Assembly: GCA_022483015.1 (NCBI GenBank)
Contig: JAKVOB010000001.1
Location: forward strand, 2,132,902 to 2,196,901
Direction of reading: 5' to 3'
Length of the DNA stretch: 64,000 nt
Source: Atopobiaceae bacterium
Lineage (GTDB): Bacteria; Actinomycetota; Coriobacteriia; Coriobacteriales; Atopobiaceae
The first letter of the stretch is position 1; the number at the start of each line of letters is the position of its first letter. A program made the translations under genes and the position numbers. This document shows, piece after piece, positions 8,952 through 17,583 of the stretch. Below the pieces are notes generated by a model. It saw only the letters and a program-made list of their open reading frames with translations. It was not told where the DNA came from and did no database searches.

Positions 8952-9389
8952 TTAGCCTGCCGCCTGCGCCCTCCGCCGGGCCCTCAGGGCCCTCACGCCG
9001 CACGCGATGGCCACGCCGCAGCAGGCACCGCTGATGTCCAGGAGCACGTCGGCGACCTGGCCGGCCCTTCCCGCCACCGACAGCTGGATCGTCTCGTCGA
9101 TGGAAGGCGTCCCCACCACGAGCACGGCGAGGCCCACGATGCTGCGCGGGCTCACGCGGCTCGGCCTGAGCGCGACCGTGCCGAGGATGCCCAGGACGAG
9201 GTACTCCGTGAAGTGCGCGGTCTTCCTCACGATGAAGTCCATGGTGGAGACGTCGGTCACGCCGAGGCCGGCGAACAGCCCCGACAGCACGCGCACGAAG
9301 GCGAGGCTCTCGGCATCCGAGTCCGGGCCGCTCACGAGCGAATGTCCCCATATGAAGCAGACCCACAGCACGACGAGGGCCACCCGCAC
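8952..9389 (-). CDS. VanZ-like membrane protein
   Basis: 145 residues with an N-terminal hydrophobic segment (ALVVLWVCFIWGHSLVSG) followed by the VanZ core. DFIVRKTAHFTEYLVLGIL and SIDETIQLSVAGRAGQVADVLLDISG match the family's conserved K-x-x-H-x-x-E and D-E-x-x-Q positions. VanZ proteins are small membrane proteins. VanZ itself raises teicoplanin resistance, but most relatives have no known role. The start is a GTG at 9389 with no strong ribosome site, so the N-terminus is uncertain. It lies 59 nt after the stop of the preceding minus-strand gene and could be co-transcribed with it. Confidence 0.82.
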   Translation of the reverse strand: MRVALVVLWVCFIWGHSLVSGPDSDAESLAFVRVLSGLFAGLGVTDVSTMDFIVRKTAHFTEYLVLGILGTVALRPSRVSPRSIVGLAVLVVGTPSIDETIQLSVAGRAGQVADVLLDISGACCGVAIACGVRALRARRRAQAAG

Positions 9390-9448
9390 GATGCGGATGG
9401 CCCTGGAGCGTGTGGGGTCCTTCTCGGTGGTGTCCGTGGTGCCCTCCC

Positions 9449-10891
9449 CTAGGCCTGCTGGGCGATTTCCTCGTCATCGAACCCAAGCTCGACGAGGGTC
9501 TCCTCGGAGAAGTGCGCGGGCACGTACCCAGGCCGGGCATGCCGCGGCATCATGCGCGTCGGGCGTCTGATCTCGGCGGCCGTGCCTCCCTCGATGACAT
9601 GCAGGTACTCGCGTGCGTTGGCGCGGACGGCATGCGAGGAGTTGCGCGAGAACTCGTCGTCGATGAGGTAGTCCACGTAGGAGTCGGTGTCGGTCACGTC
9701 AGGCCTGCCCGCAGGCACCCTGAACGGGATGAACTGGGTCTCGGACTCGAGGTCGTCGGGCTCGTCGATGGCATTGGCCTCTGAGTCGTCGGTGAAGTCG
9801 ATGACGTCCTCGGCAGAGGCGCCCTTCTGCGCCTGCTCGACCTTCTCGTCCAGGGCGGAGAGCGCCGACTCCCAGGCGTCCTCCTTGGCGTCGTTCCAGA
9901 CGCGCTCCTCCGGGAAGACCGACTCGTCGATGTCGGAGAGGCGACTCTGGATGCCGGCGGCACGGTCGTGCGCGATGCGGGCGGCGCCGGCGATGTCGGG
10001 GTTCACCACGTCGGCGTGCTCGAAGGTCACGGGTGGCTGCGCGGGGGTGGCGGTCGTGCCGAGGAGGTCCTCGCCGGGCAGCGTCGAGGCCTCGACGCCG
10101 AGGCCGGGGATGAGCTCGGCGATCATGCCGGCACGCGACTCGGCACGCGAGAGGCCCGTCTTGGAGTCATGGTCGAGGGCATCGTCCCACCAGCTGGTCC
10201 CCACGTCACCCACGCTGCCGTCGGCACGCTCGATGACGGGCAGGCCGTCCATCTTGTCCTGCTCGATATGGCTCGACAGGACGTCTGCCACGCGCGTGGC
10301 GATGCTGGCACGCCGCGCGCGATGGCTCGACGCGTCGTCGCGGCTCGACGGCGAGTAGGGCATGTCAGCGGCCGGGACGGCTGCGGGACGCGAGGTCGAA
10401 TAGGGTGTGCCGGCTGCTGGTGCGTATGCAGGCTGCGATGCCGAGGCAGGTGCGGGACGTGTCGCGGGAGCCTGTGCGGGCACCTGCGCCACGCGGATTG
10501 AGCCCGTGGCCTCCCAGTCGGCGGTGGACGCATGGCTCGGGGCGGACGACGTCCGGGCGACCCTCGCGTGGGCCGGACGAGGCGTGGCCTGCGCATGTGC
10601 GGCACGGCCGCCGGTGACGGGAAGGGCGTTCGTCGCGTCCTCGTCGGGCGACACGGCATGCTCGCCCGGGTGCTGGGCCTTGGCAGCCCTCCCGACCACG
10701 AACACCACGCCGGCCGACACGATCGCGCCGGCACCGCAGCCGATGGCGAAGGGGGCCACCGCTCCCATGACGTCCGAGACGACGCTCGTAGCGGGCTCGG
10801 TCGCGGCGTAGGCGACGGTCGGCCACGCAAGCGCGGCACCGGCACCAAGAAGACCTGCATATGTCGCGGGACGCCTAGGCGTATCGCTCAT
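9449..10891 (-). CDS. Hypothetical exported/membrane protein
   Basis: 480 residues of unknown function. The N-terminus has a signal-like segment ending near AYAAT (residues 1-30), then a second hydrophobic helix at about 43-67 (AVAPFAIGCGAGAIVSAGVVFVVG). Residues 80-190 are Ala/Pro/Ser-rich low complexity. The rest is acidic and mostly helical, with no recognised domain (ASIATRVADVLSSHIEQDK, then SWWDDALDHDSKTGLSRAESRAGMIAELIPGLGVE). The ATG at 10891 follows AGGAGGAGG. It looks like a lineage-restricted protein with one membrane anchor and a large soluble part. Confidence 0.75.
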   Translation of the reverse strand: MSDTPRRPATYAGLLGAGAALAWPTVAYAATEPATSVVSDVMGAVAPFAIGCGAGAIVSAGVVFVVGRAAKAQHPGEHAVSPDEDATNALPVTGGRAAHAQATPRPAHARVARTSSAPSHASTADWEATGSIRVAQVPAQAPATRPAPASASQPAYAPAAGTPYSTSRPAAVPAADMPYSPSSRDDASSHRARRASIATRVADVLSSHIEQDKMDGLPVIERADGSVGDVGTSWWDDALDHDSKTGLSRAESRAGMIAELIPGLGVEASTLPGEDLLGTTATPAQPPVTFEHADVVNPDIAGAARIAHDRAAGIQSRLSDIDESVFPEERVWNDAKEDAWESALSALDEKVEQAQKGASAEDVIDFTDDSEANAIDEPDDLESETQFIPFRVPAGRPDVTDTDSYVDYLIDDEFSRNSSHAVRANAREYLHVIEGGTAAEIRRPTRMMPRHARPGYVPAHFSEETLVELGFDDEEIAQQA

Positions 10892-11285
10892 GTCTCGTTC
10901 CTCCTCCTACGCACGGCCGAAAGTCCGTACAAGCGGAACGTAGATGGCATACGACACGTCTGTTGTTTCCTGTGGGTGTCCCACGTGGAGAGGTGCCAAC
11001 GGTCTGGTGTGTGTCATCTGCGTGTACCGTTGAAGCTGATAATCCCGAAGCGGCGATTACTTCTGTAGTCTACCCAAACCTGCAGGATATTCAAGTGGGA
11101 ATCCGCAAACGTGCAGCATTCGGCTCTGCTGCGTCACGCTGCGATGGCCATGTCCCTTCGCGGCCGGTTCTTCTCGCCTGCGTTCGGCAGGAGCGAGCCC
11201 CCCCCTGCTCGGAGAGGGGCCGGCGGATCGCCGCAGGGAGGTGGCCCGACTTGCCCGAAGGTCTGCGCCGACCGGCACGCAGCAC
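10892..11285. other. 394-bp intergenic region without a recognised gene
   Basis: No convincing coding frame, tRNA or riboswitch was recognised. It separates the HAD gene (its 3' end at 11286) from the exported protein starting at 10891. On the minus strand, ATGCTGCACGTTTGCGGATT at 11106-11125 loosely resembles a sequence upstream of carD near 16050-16070. Confidence 0.4.
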
Positions 11286-12125
11286 CTAGCCGAGAAGGGC
11301 CTCGAGGTAGCGGCCGACCCCTGCCTCGCCGCAGGGGTCGCAGACGTGGTCTGACGCGGCCATGGCCTCGGCCGTCGCGTTGCCCATGGCCACGCCGTCA
11401 CCGGCGGCCTCGAGCATGGACACGTCGTTGGACGAGTCACCGAAGGCCACCGACTCGCCCACCGGGATGCCCAGGTGCCCGCAGAGCCACACGAGCGCAG
11501 AGCCCTTGGTGGCAGCGGCATCGGTGACCTCGATGTTGACGGGGCACGAGCTCACGCGCACCAGCGACGGGTCGGCGTCGACCACCTGCTCCACGAGCGC
11601 ACGGTCGGCCGGGTCCCTCCAATAGATGGTCACGCGCTGCACGTCATGGGCCTGCTCCAGGATCTGGGGGACCGAGATGTCGACCGGGGTGCGCATGGCA
11701 CGCAGGGCCGCCAGGAAGGCGGGGTCGAGGTCGAACAGGCCGAGCCGGTCGTAGCGCGAGCGCTCAGAGAAGACATGGTCGTCCGCGAACACGTCGAAGG
11801 TGATGTCGAGGTCCTTGACCCTCTCGTAGAGCGCGAGCGTGCGGGAGGCACCCAGCAGCTGCCTGTGGATGGTACGGACGGGGCGCGCTCCCCCAGCCGC
11901 GCGCTCGCCGAGCTCGTAGACGACAGCGCCCCCGCCGCCCACCACATGCCCCACCGAGGGGTGGTCGAGAAGCACCTGCGGCACGCCCACAAGGGGACGT
12001 CCCGTGCATGGGACGAACTCGAGGCCGCGCGCCGCCATGCGGTCGAGGGCCTCGAGGTTCCTCTTCGGTATGGACTTGTCCGGCGCGAGGAAGGTGTCGT
12101 CGAGGTCCGCGAAGGCGATGCGCAT
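11286..12125 (-). CDS. Cof-type HAD-superfamily phosphatase
   Basis: 279 residues. HAD motif I is FADLDDTFLAPDKS at the very N-terminus (nucleophile Asp about residue 7), with the second Asp two residues on. Motif II is PCTGRPL and motif IV is VAFGDSSNDVSMLEAAGDGVAMGNA, with the lysine of motif III in DAAATKGSALVWL. The C2-type cap and overall length fit Cof/YbjI-like sugar-phosphate or nucleotide phosphatases; the substrate is unknown. ATG 12125 is chosen because motif I must be N-terminal; longer readings run back into gltA. It lies 5 nt after the gltA stop, so it is co-transcribed. Confidence 0.92.
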   Translation of the reverse strand: MRIAFADLDDTFLAPDKSIPKRNLEALDRMAARGLEFVPCTGRPLVGVPQVLLDHPSVGHVVGGGGAVVYELGERAAGGARPVRTIHRQLLGASRTLALYERVKDLDITFDVFADDHVFSERSRYDRLGLFDLDPAFLAALRAMRTPVDISVPQILEQAHDVQRVTIYWRDPADRALVEQVVDADPSLVRVSSCPVNIEVTDAAATKGSALVWLCGHLGIPVGESVAFGDSSNDVSMLEAAGDGVAMGNATAEAMAASDHVCDPCGEAGVGRYLEALLG

Positions 12126-12130
12126 GGGCA

Positions 12131-13642
12131 CTAGCCTTCCCCCTCGACGCCCGTCCCCGACTCGTCCGTCGGGCACGGCTGGTCGTTGGTGCAGACATGA
12201 CCACGCTCCGCGAGCGGGACGTAGGTACGGCCCTCCATGACGGAGCGATACGCGGGCCGGATGATCCTGCTCGCGCCGTAGAGCTCCTCGAGGCGATGGG
12301 CCGTCCAGCCCGAGAGCCGCGCGATGGCGAAGATGGGCGTGAAGAGGTCCTGCGGGATGCCCAGCATGGAGTAGACGAACCCCGTGTAGAGGTCGATGTT
12401 GGCGCACATGGGCTTGGAGGTGCCGCGGACGTCGGACACGATGCCCGGGGCCAGGCGCTCGATGCCCTCGATGAGGTCGAGCCGGTCGTCCATGCCCTTC
12501 TCGCGGGCGAGCTTCCGGGCGTAGCGCTTGATGAGACGGGCGCGCGGGTCGCTCAGGGTGTAGACGGCATGCCCCATGCCATAGACGAGGCCCGTGTGGT
12601 CGAAGGCCTCGCCACGGGCGATCTGGTAGAGGTAGTCGGAGAGCTTGGTCTCGTCGGACCAGTCGCTGACGTGGTCCGCCACGTCGTCGATCATGGCGCC
12701 GACCTTGGCGTTGGCACCCCCGTGCTTGGGACCCTTGAGCGAGCCCATGGCGGCCGCGTAGGCCGAGTAGGCGTCGGTGCCCGAGCTCGAGAGCACGCGG
12801 CAGGCGAAGGTCGAGTTGTTGCCGCCGCCGTGCTCGGCGTGGAGCATCAGCATGACGTCGAGCATCATGGCCTCGTCGCGCGTGAAGCCGGCATCGCCGC
12901 GGAGCACGTCGAGGACCGTCTCGGCCATGGAGTAGCCGTCACAGACCGGGGGGATGCGCAGCTCGGTCTGGTTGTCGTCGGCGACCTTGGCGGCGTGGGC
13001 GATGGCGGCGATGCGGGGCAGACGCCCCAGGAGCGAGATCGCGACGTCGATCTCGTGCGTGGGCGAGGTGTCGTCGGGGGTCTCGTCGAAGGCGTAGAGC
13101 AGGAGCGTCGAGCGCGCGAGCACGTTCATGATCGAGCTCGAAGCCGTGGTGCGCGGGAAGAGGCCGAGGTAGCCCACGGGCAGCGCACGCCTCGCGTCGA
13201 TGCGGGCGTTGTAGTCGTTCAGCTGCTCGGTGGTGGGAAGGCTGCCCGTCACCAGGAGGTACGAGACCTCCTCGTAGCCGAACCTGCCCTCCGACTGCGC
13301 CGCGTCCACGAGGTCGCGCAGCTTGTAGCCGCGCATGGTGAGCGTGCCCTCGTCGGGCAGGGTCTTGCCGTCGACCACCTTGTAGCCATGGACGTTCGAG
13401 ATGGTGGTGAGTCCCACCAGGACGCCGGAGCCGTCGGCGTTCCTGAGGCCGCGCTTGACGTCGTACTCGGAGAAGAGCTCGGGCGGGACCTTCTCGACCT
13501 CGGCGGAATAGAGTCGCTCGGCCTCGGGAGGAATCCCCAGCGCCTTCGACGGCATGGGGCTCACGTCGAGGGCGTGGCCGAGTGCCGACGTGTCAATGGA
13601 CTTGAGGACTGCGTCGAAGCGCCGCTTGCGGCTGATCGCCAT
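12131..13642 (-). CDS. gltA: Citrate synthase (anaerobe type)
   Basis: Condenses acetyl-CoA and oxaloacetate to citrate. 503 residues, longer than the usual 370-430 because of an N-terminal extension and a polar tail. Active-site regions are HAEHGGGNNSTFACRV, GSLKGPKHGGANAKVG (second catalytic His), MGHAVYTLSDPRARLIKRYA and CANIDLYTGFVYSMLGIP (catalytic Asp), followed by LFTPIFAIARLSGWTAH. The GHAVY form in place of GHRVY is common in clostridial-type enzymes. GGAGGAGG precedes the ATG by a few bases. It heads a two-gene unit with the HAD phosphatase. In an anaerobe it probably serves glutamate synthesis, which is inference. Confidence 0.95.
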   Translation of the reverse strand: MAISRKRRFDAVLKSIDTSALGHALDVSPMPSKALGIPPEAERLYSAEVEKVPPELFSEYDVKRGLRNADGSGVLVGLTTISNVHGYKVVDGKTLPDEGTLTMRGYKLRDLVDAAQSEGRFGYEEVSYLLVTGSLPTTEQLNDYNARIDARRALPVGYLGLFPRTTASSSIMNVLARSTLLLYAFDETPDDTSPTHEIDVAISLLGRLPRIAAIAHAAKVADDNQTELRIPPVCDGYSMAETVLDVLRGDAGFTRDEAMMLDVMLMLHAEHGGGNNSTFACRVLSSSGTDAYSAYAAAMGSLKGPKHGGANAKVGAMIDDVADHVSDWSDETKLSDYLYQIARGEAFDHTGLVYGMGHAVYTLSDPRARLIKRYARKLAREKGMDDRLDLIEGIERLAPGIVSDVRGTSKPMCANIDLYTGFVYSMLGIPQDLFTPIFAIARLSGWTAHRLEELYGASRIIRPAYRSVMEGRTYVPLAERGHVCTNDQPCPTDESGTGVEGEG

Positions 13643-13727
13643 GGAACCTCCTCCGGCTTGTCGATTCCCCCATACATACCCATCCGCCTGCCACCCAACC
13701 AGATGGGGAGGGGTGGGAGGAGATGCG

Positions 13728-14021
13728 CTAGAGGCGGTACATGAACTTGAAGACTTCCTCGCGCTGGAGCGTGATCTGGACCCCGAGCTCGCCCGATAGC
13801 GCTTCCGTGCCCGAGTGGAGGTCGGCGAAGCTGGCGTCGGCCGCCGAGAGGTCCACGAGCATGGTCATCGTGAAGGTACCTTGGAGGATGGTCTGCGAGA
13901 TGTCGAGGATGTTGACGTCGTGCTCGGCGAGGAGCCCGCACACGGCAGCGACGATGCCCGGACGGTCACCTCCGAGGACGGTGATGATGGCACGGTCCTT
14001 GCTGGCATCGCTTGAAGCCAT
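13728..14021 (-). CDS. ACT domain-containing protein (UPF0237-like)
   Basis: 97 residues. A single ACT domain opens as AIITVLGGDRPGIVAAVCGLLAEH, continues NILDISQTILQGTFTMTMLVDLS, and ends with a short segment VQITLQREEVFKFMYRL. This is the layout of the stand-alone UPF0237/Gcv-regulator-like ACT proteins, thought to bind a small ligand; the ligand is unknown. The ATG at 14021 has AGGAGG 5 nt upstream; longer readings are GC-rich artefacts. It lies 85 nt upstream of gltA on the same strand, so it may be the first gene of that unit. Confidence 0.88.
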   Translation of the reverse strand: MASSDASKDRAIITVLGGDRPGIVAAVCGLLAEHDVNILDISQTILQGTFTMTMLVDLSAADASFADLHSGTEALSGELGVQITLQREEVFKFMYRL

Positions 14022-14129
14022 TGATCCTCCTGCGACGATCGCACCGCCGCACCTGGGCGGCATCATGGTGCGCGGACAATGTGGCAATGATAGCCTATTG
14101 ATAAGAACAGCGGGTAAACGTGGCGCCGT

Positions 14130-14135
14130 TATACA
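14130..14135 (+). promoter_or_regulatory. Possible -10 box of the alcohol dehydrogenase gene
   Basis: TATACA at 14130-14135 lies 47 nt before the ATG at 14183, in the 161-bp divergent gap to the ACT-domain gene. No matching -35 box at normal spacing was seen, so this is only a candidate. Confidence 0.3.
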
Positions 14136-14182
14136 TCGAGACGAAACATCGGTGTGGATGGCGCATGTCAGGGGGGACGCGC

Positions 14183-15370
14183 ATGGATACGTTCGAGTGG
14201 GTCGTGCCGACGCGGTTCGTGTTCGGGCGCGGGGTCGAGGACGGGGTCGGTGCCTGGGCGACGCGGACCGGGCACACCTCGGCGCTCCTCGTCTACGGCG
14301 GGCACCATGCCCAGGCGGAGGGCCTCGTCGCGCGCGTGCGCTCCTCCCTGGAGGGTGCGGGTCTCGCATGCTGCGAGCACGGCGGCGTCCGTCCCAACCC
14401 CGAGGTCGGCTCCGTGCGCGAGGCCGTGCGCCTGGCCCGCCTCCACCATGTCGACCTCGTGGTGGCGCTCGGGGGCGGCTCGGTCATCGACTGCTCGAAG
14501 GCCTGCGCCATGGGGGTCCTCCACGACGGCGACGTATGGGACCTCTTCGACAAGCCCCATCCCGCCGCGCCCACGGGTGCGCTCGACGTGGCCGCCATCC
14601 CGACCATCCCCGCCTCTGGCTCCGAGGCGAGCGACTCCTGCGTCATCTCGTGCGACGAGCGGGGCCTCAAGAGCTCCTGCCACGGGGACCTCATCCGTCC
14701 CAAGGTCGCCTTCCTCGACCCCGAGCTCACGCTCGAACTGCCGCCCTACCAGACGGCGGCAGGCATCACGGACATATGCGCCCACATCTTCGAGAGGTTC
14801 TTCTCGGCCACGGGAGAGGTCGCCACGACCGACGGCATCTCGCTGTCGCTGCTGAGGTCCGTGCGCGCGGCAGCCTTCCGCGTGATGCGAGACCCGCACG
14901 ACTACGACGCGCGCGCCCAGGTCATGTGGGCAGGCACCCTCGCACACGACGGCCTGTGCTCGGCGGGGCGCGCGCAGGACTGGGCGAGCCACGGCCTGGA
15001 GCACGAGCTCTCGGCGATGAGGCCCGAGGTGACCCATGGCGCGGGACTGGCCGTGATCTTCCCCGCCTGGATGCGCTACTGCGCCAGCGAGCACCCGGAG
15101 CGCCTCTGCGAGCTGGGCCGCGAGGTCTTCGGGCTCGTGCCCACGGGCGACGCGGCCGCGGACGCAGCTTCGGCCATCGACGCCACGCAGGACTTCTTCT
15201 GCTCGCTTGGCATGCCACGCTACCTGGATGACCTCGGCTTCGTTCCCGACGACGTCGAGCGGTTCCTGCCCGGGCTCGCCATCAACAAGGGGACGGAGTT
15301 CGGCAGCTTCAGGCGGCTCGGCGCCGAGGACGCCCGCAGGATCTACCTCTCGGCGTTCAGGCCCTGCTAG
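14183..15370 (+). CDS. Iron-containing alcohol dehydrogenase (YqhD/BDH type)
   Basis: 395 residues of the group III alcohol dehydrogenase family (butanol dehydrogenase/YqhD-like), NAD(P)H-dependent aldehyde/alcohol interconversion. It opens FEWVVPTRFVFGRGVED. The nucleotide loop is ALGGGSVIDCSKACAMG, and TIPASGSEASDSCVIS and RPKVAFLDPELT follow. Metal ligands are visible as the Asp and His of ITDICAH, then SHGLEHELSA and THGAGLAVIFP. ATG 14183 is preferred because a GGGGGG run lies just upstream; an in-frame ATG at 14165 adds six residues. The role is probably fermentative redox balance or aldehyde removal; the substrate cannot be told from sequence. Confidence 0.92.
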   Translation: MDTFEWVVPTRFVFGRGVEDGVGAWATRTGHTSALLVYGGHHAQAEGLVARVRSSLEGAGLACCEHGGVRPNPEVGSVREAVRLARLHHVDLVVALGGGSVIDCSKACAMGVLHDGDVWDLFDKPHPAAPTGALDVAAIPTIPASGSEASDSCVISCDERGLKSSCHGDLIRPKVAFLDPELTLELPPYQTAAGITDICAHIFERFFSATGEVATTDGISLSLLRSVRAAAFRVMRDPHDYDARAQVMWAGTLAHDGLCSAGRAQDWASHGLEHELSAMRPEVTHGAGLAVIFPAWMRYCASEHPERLCELGREVFGLVPTGDAAADAASAIDATQDFFCSLGMPRYLDDLGFVPDDVERFLPGLAINKGTEFGSFRRLGAEDARRIYLSAFRPC

Positions 15371-15428
15371 CGGCTGGACCTCCGCCGGCGTCGACATTCG
15401 CGCAGCGCCCGAGGCCCGAAGGACATGA

Positions 15429-15456
15429 GAGGACCCCGCACGGCGGCGGGGTCCTC
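15429..15456. terminator. Bidirectional hairpin between convergent genes
   Basis: A perfect 11-bp stem, GAGGACCCCGC at 15429-15439 with GCGGGGTCCTC at 15446-15456, and a 6-nt loop. It lies between the ends of the alcohol dehydrogenase and carD genes. There is no long T run, so termination efficiency is uncertain, but position and symmetry fit a shared terminator. Confidence 0.65.
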
Positions 15457-15492
15457 GGACCTTGCACTATGGGAGGGATGCGAGCGAAGCCC

Positions 15493-15975
15493 CTAGGCCT
15501 CTTCCTGCTCGAAGCGCTGCTCGACGTCCTCGGGGGTGACCTCGAGGGCCACGGCAAGCTCCGAGAGCGAGCGCTCGCGGGCCTCCTTGAGGATGCGCTC
15601 GTAGACCACGGGCGGCTTCTTGTTGTTTGCCTTGACCTCGTCGATGCGGTGACGGAACGTCTTCACGATGCGGACTGAGTCACGGCAGCTGCCACGCTTG
15701 ATCTCTGACTTGAAGTGCTCCTCCTCGAGCGCGTTGGACTTGTCGCGGAACTCGTCCAGGCCCATGGAGGGGTAGTCCTCGATGAGGGCCGTGGCCTCCT
15801 CGGCAGAGAGGATGGGACGGAGGCGCTGCTCGTTCGAGACCGGGAAGCTGATGAGCATGGGATTGCGCCCGCGCACGGGCATGAGCTTGTAGACGGCCAT
15901 GGGATCATCCTCGACCGCCTCGACCTTGCAGACGCCCTGACCGGGATGGACGATGTACTCACCAACTGAAAACAT
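15493..15975 (-). CDS. carD: CarD-family transcriptional regulator
   Basis: 160 residues. The N-terminal CarD/TRCF RNA-polymerase-interaction domain reads FSVGEYIVHPGQGVCKVEAVED and continues YKLMPVRGRNPMLISFPVSNE. The C-terminal half is helical and charged (LDEFRDKSNALEEEHFKSEI to LSELAVALEVTPEDVEQRFEQEEA). CarD proteins bind the RNA polymerase beta subunit and promoter DNA and modulate open-complex stability, often at rRNA and stress promoters. ATG 15975 has GGAG 7 nt upstream. A longer in-frame reading to 16074 crosses the likely promoter and is not supported. Confidence 0.9.
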   Translation of the reverse strand: MFSVGEYIVHPGQGVCKVEAVEDDPMAVYKLMPVRGRNPMLISFPVSNEQRLRPILSAEEATALIEDYPSMGLDEFRDKSNALEEEHFKSEIKRGSCRDSVRIVKTFRHRIDEVKANNKKPPVVYERILKEARERSLSELAVALEVTPEDVEQRFEQEEA

Positions 15976-16002
15976 GCATGCTCCTCTCAGACGCGTGTGT
16001 AG

Positions 16003-16008
16003 ATTGTA
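16003..16008 (-). promoter_or_regulatory. -10 box of carD
   Basis: On the minus strand TACAAT (16008-16003) lies 27 nt upstream of the carD ATG, giving a leader of about 20 nt that includes GAGGAG. The -35 region is not consensus. Confidence 0.5.
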
Positions 16009-16115
16009 GCACGATTGGCTCGTTTTTCGCCCCTTCGCCGACTGGGGGGTTGCGAAATCCACACGTTGATGCATAGTGAGTAGTTTTGCTCATGCCCACG
16101 GGCAACCGAGAAGAA

Positions 16116-16147
16116 CGACCCGCCCCTACCGCTTGGCGTAGGGGTCG
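16116..16147 (-). terminator. Probable rho-independent terminator of the VanZ-RDD gene
   Basis: On the minus strand CCCCTAC (16144-16138) pairs with GTAGGGG (16129-16123) across an 8-nt loop. An outer CGAC/GTCG clamp and then TTCTTCT follow. The hairpin overlaps the last codons and stop of the gene ending at 16126. Confidence 0.55.
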
Positions 16148-17583
16148 TCCGCCGAGCGAGGCCCGAAGGCATCGTCCGCGGCAGGGGGAGCCGCCTGCGG
16201 AGGGGCCGCGACGGGCCCGCCTGAAGGACGCGAGGCCGCTGGCACGGCGGACGCTCCCCCATCCCCGACGTAGGGCGCGCGACGGCCACGGAGGCCATAG
16301 GGGTCGTCGTCGGCAGGCGCGACCGGCGCCTGGACCTGCTGCCGGGGCGCCTGGGACTGCGGCGTCTGGGACACCTGGGCCCGGGGCTCGGGCTCCTGGG
16401 ACTGCCGCCCCTCCCGCAGCTCGTCGACCATCGCGCAGGACATGACGCACGTCCCCGAGAAGGTGCCGCAGAGCAGCTTGAAGGCATGCCCCGAGAGGCG
16501 CGCCGCCACGGCGCGCAGCAGGACCAGGCCCATCCACACCATCTGCAGGGCCCATGCGAGCGAGACGATGTCGTCGCCGCTCACGCCCTCGACGCCCGAC
16601 GAGGGGGCCAGGGCGGTGACCCAGAGCGGCCCCATCAGCGCGAACCAGACGAGCAGCCCGTAGCGTCCCACGAGGCAGTACCAGGGCGCCCGCGACCCGT
16701 CCGTGCGCACCACGCGCATCCGCAGGAGCCGCTGCCCCAGCGTCTGGCCTCCTGTGACGGCAGGGACCAGCATGAACTCCACGCCCACGCAGGCAGCGAG
16801 CACCAGCAGGGACGAGACGTCCGACAGGCTGGGCATCTGCTCCACGGCCACGCCTGCACGCGTGTATGCCACGAGGGCCCAGACGCCCACGAGGATCCCC
16901 ACCACCAGGAAGTCGAGGCAGAAGGCGAGGAGGCGACGCGTGAACGACGGCAGCATCCCACGCTCGGTCGCCCGCTCGTTGACCTCACGGATGTCCGGCA
17001 GCAGGTGGCACAGCGGCAGCGCCAGCTGGAAGCCCAGCAGCGCCCCCGTGGTGTTGCAGATGAGGTCGTCCACGTCGAAGAGGCGGTACGGGTGGTCGTA
17101 GATGCCGTAGAGGCCGCTGTACTGCGTGAGCTCGAAGAAGAGAGACACGGCGAAGCCCAGCGCGATGACCTGCCACCACCTGCGATGGAAGAGGTAGTGC
17201 GCGAACGCCCCCAGCGGCATCAGGAGGGCGACGTTGAAGAGGATCTGGTAGACGTACGAGGTCCTGAGTGCCGAGAGGAGCCCGCGCTTGGTCGTCCAGT
17301 CGACGTTCACGTAGGCAAGGACGTCATGCAGCTCCTTGAAGGGGACGAGCTGCGGGGTCGCGGCCGTCGCCACATAGGCGGTATGGTCGGCAGGCAGAGG
17401 CAGGATGATGAGGTAGTAGGCACAGATCGCATACAGGATGAACGAGAAGACCACGAAGGTCTTCCAGAGCGGGATCGACCCGTAGCGACGGTACTCGAAG
17501 ACCATGTACGGCACGAGGCAGGCGAGCGCGATGGCAGGGAACGCCAGGAAGCCCGACTTGATGACGGCAAGGTACGAGGACAA
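16126..17583 (-). CDS. VanZ-RDD fusion membrane protein with disordered C-terminal tail
   Basis: 485 residues. Residues about 5-205 form a VanZ-like multi-helix domain (VPYMVFEYRRYGSIPLWK, FELTQYSGLYGIYDHPYRLFDVDDLICNTTGALLG). Residues about 215-320 form an RDD domain (LPSFTRRLLAFCLDFLVVGI, TGGQTLGQRLLRMRVVRTDG). The last 90 residues are Pro/Gln/Ala-rich and cytosolic. The start is probably the TTG at 17583: GGGGG lies about 7 nt upstream, and the next ATG would truncate the first helix. Function is unknown; VanZ-RDD fusions are known in Gram-positives, with a suspected role in envelope or small-molecule export. Confidence 0.85.
   Translation of the reverse strand: MSSYLAVIKSGFLAFPAIALACLVPYMVFEYRRYGSIPLWKTFVVFSFILYAICAYYLIILPLPADHTAYVATAATPQLVPFKELHDVLAYVNVDWTTKRGLLSALRTSYVYQILFNVALLMPLGAFAHYLFHRRWWQVIALGFAVSLFFELTQYSGLYGIYDHPYRLFDVDDLICNTTGALLGFQLALPLCHLLPDIREVNERATERGMLPSFTRRLLAFCLDFLVVGILVGVWALVAYTRAGVAVEQMPSLSDVSSLLVLAACVGVEFMLVPAVTGGQTLGQRLLRMRVVRTDGSRAPWYCLVGRYGLLVWFALMGPLWVTALAPSSGVEGVSGDDIVSLAWALQMVWMGLVLLRAVAARLSGHAFKLLCGTFSGTCVMSCAMVDELREGRQSQEPEPRAQVSQTPQSQAPRQQVQAPVAPADDDPYGLRGRRAPYVGDGGASAVPAASRPSGGPVAAPPQAAPPAADDAFGPRSADDPYAKR

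Noticed and set aside
10892-11285. A cobalamin riboswitch or tRNA in the 394-bp gap.
   Set aside because: No cloverleaf could be folded by eye and no convincing B12-box with flanking helices was found.
12126-12407. An N-terminal extension of the HAD phosphatase reaching to 12407.
   Set aside because: It overlaps the gltA 3' end out of frame, and HAD motif I must be near the N-terminus; ATG 12125 fits.
12008-13744. A 578-codon plus-strand frame opposite gltA.
   Set aside because: Shadow of gltA; citrate synthase active-site motifs prove the minus strand.
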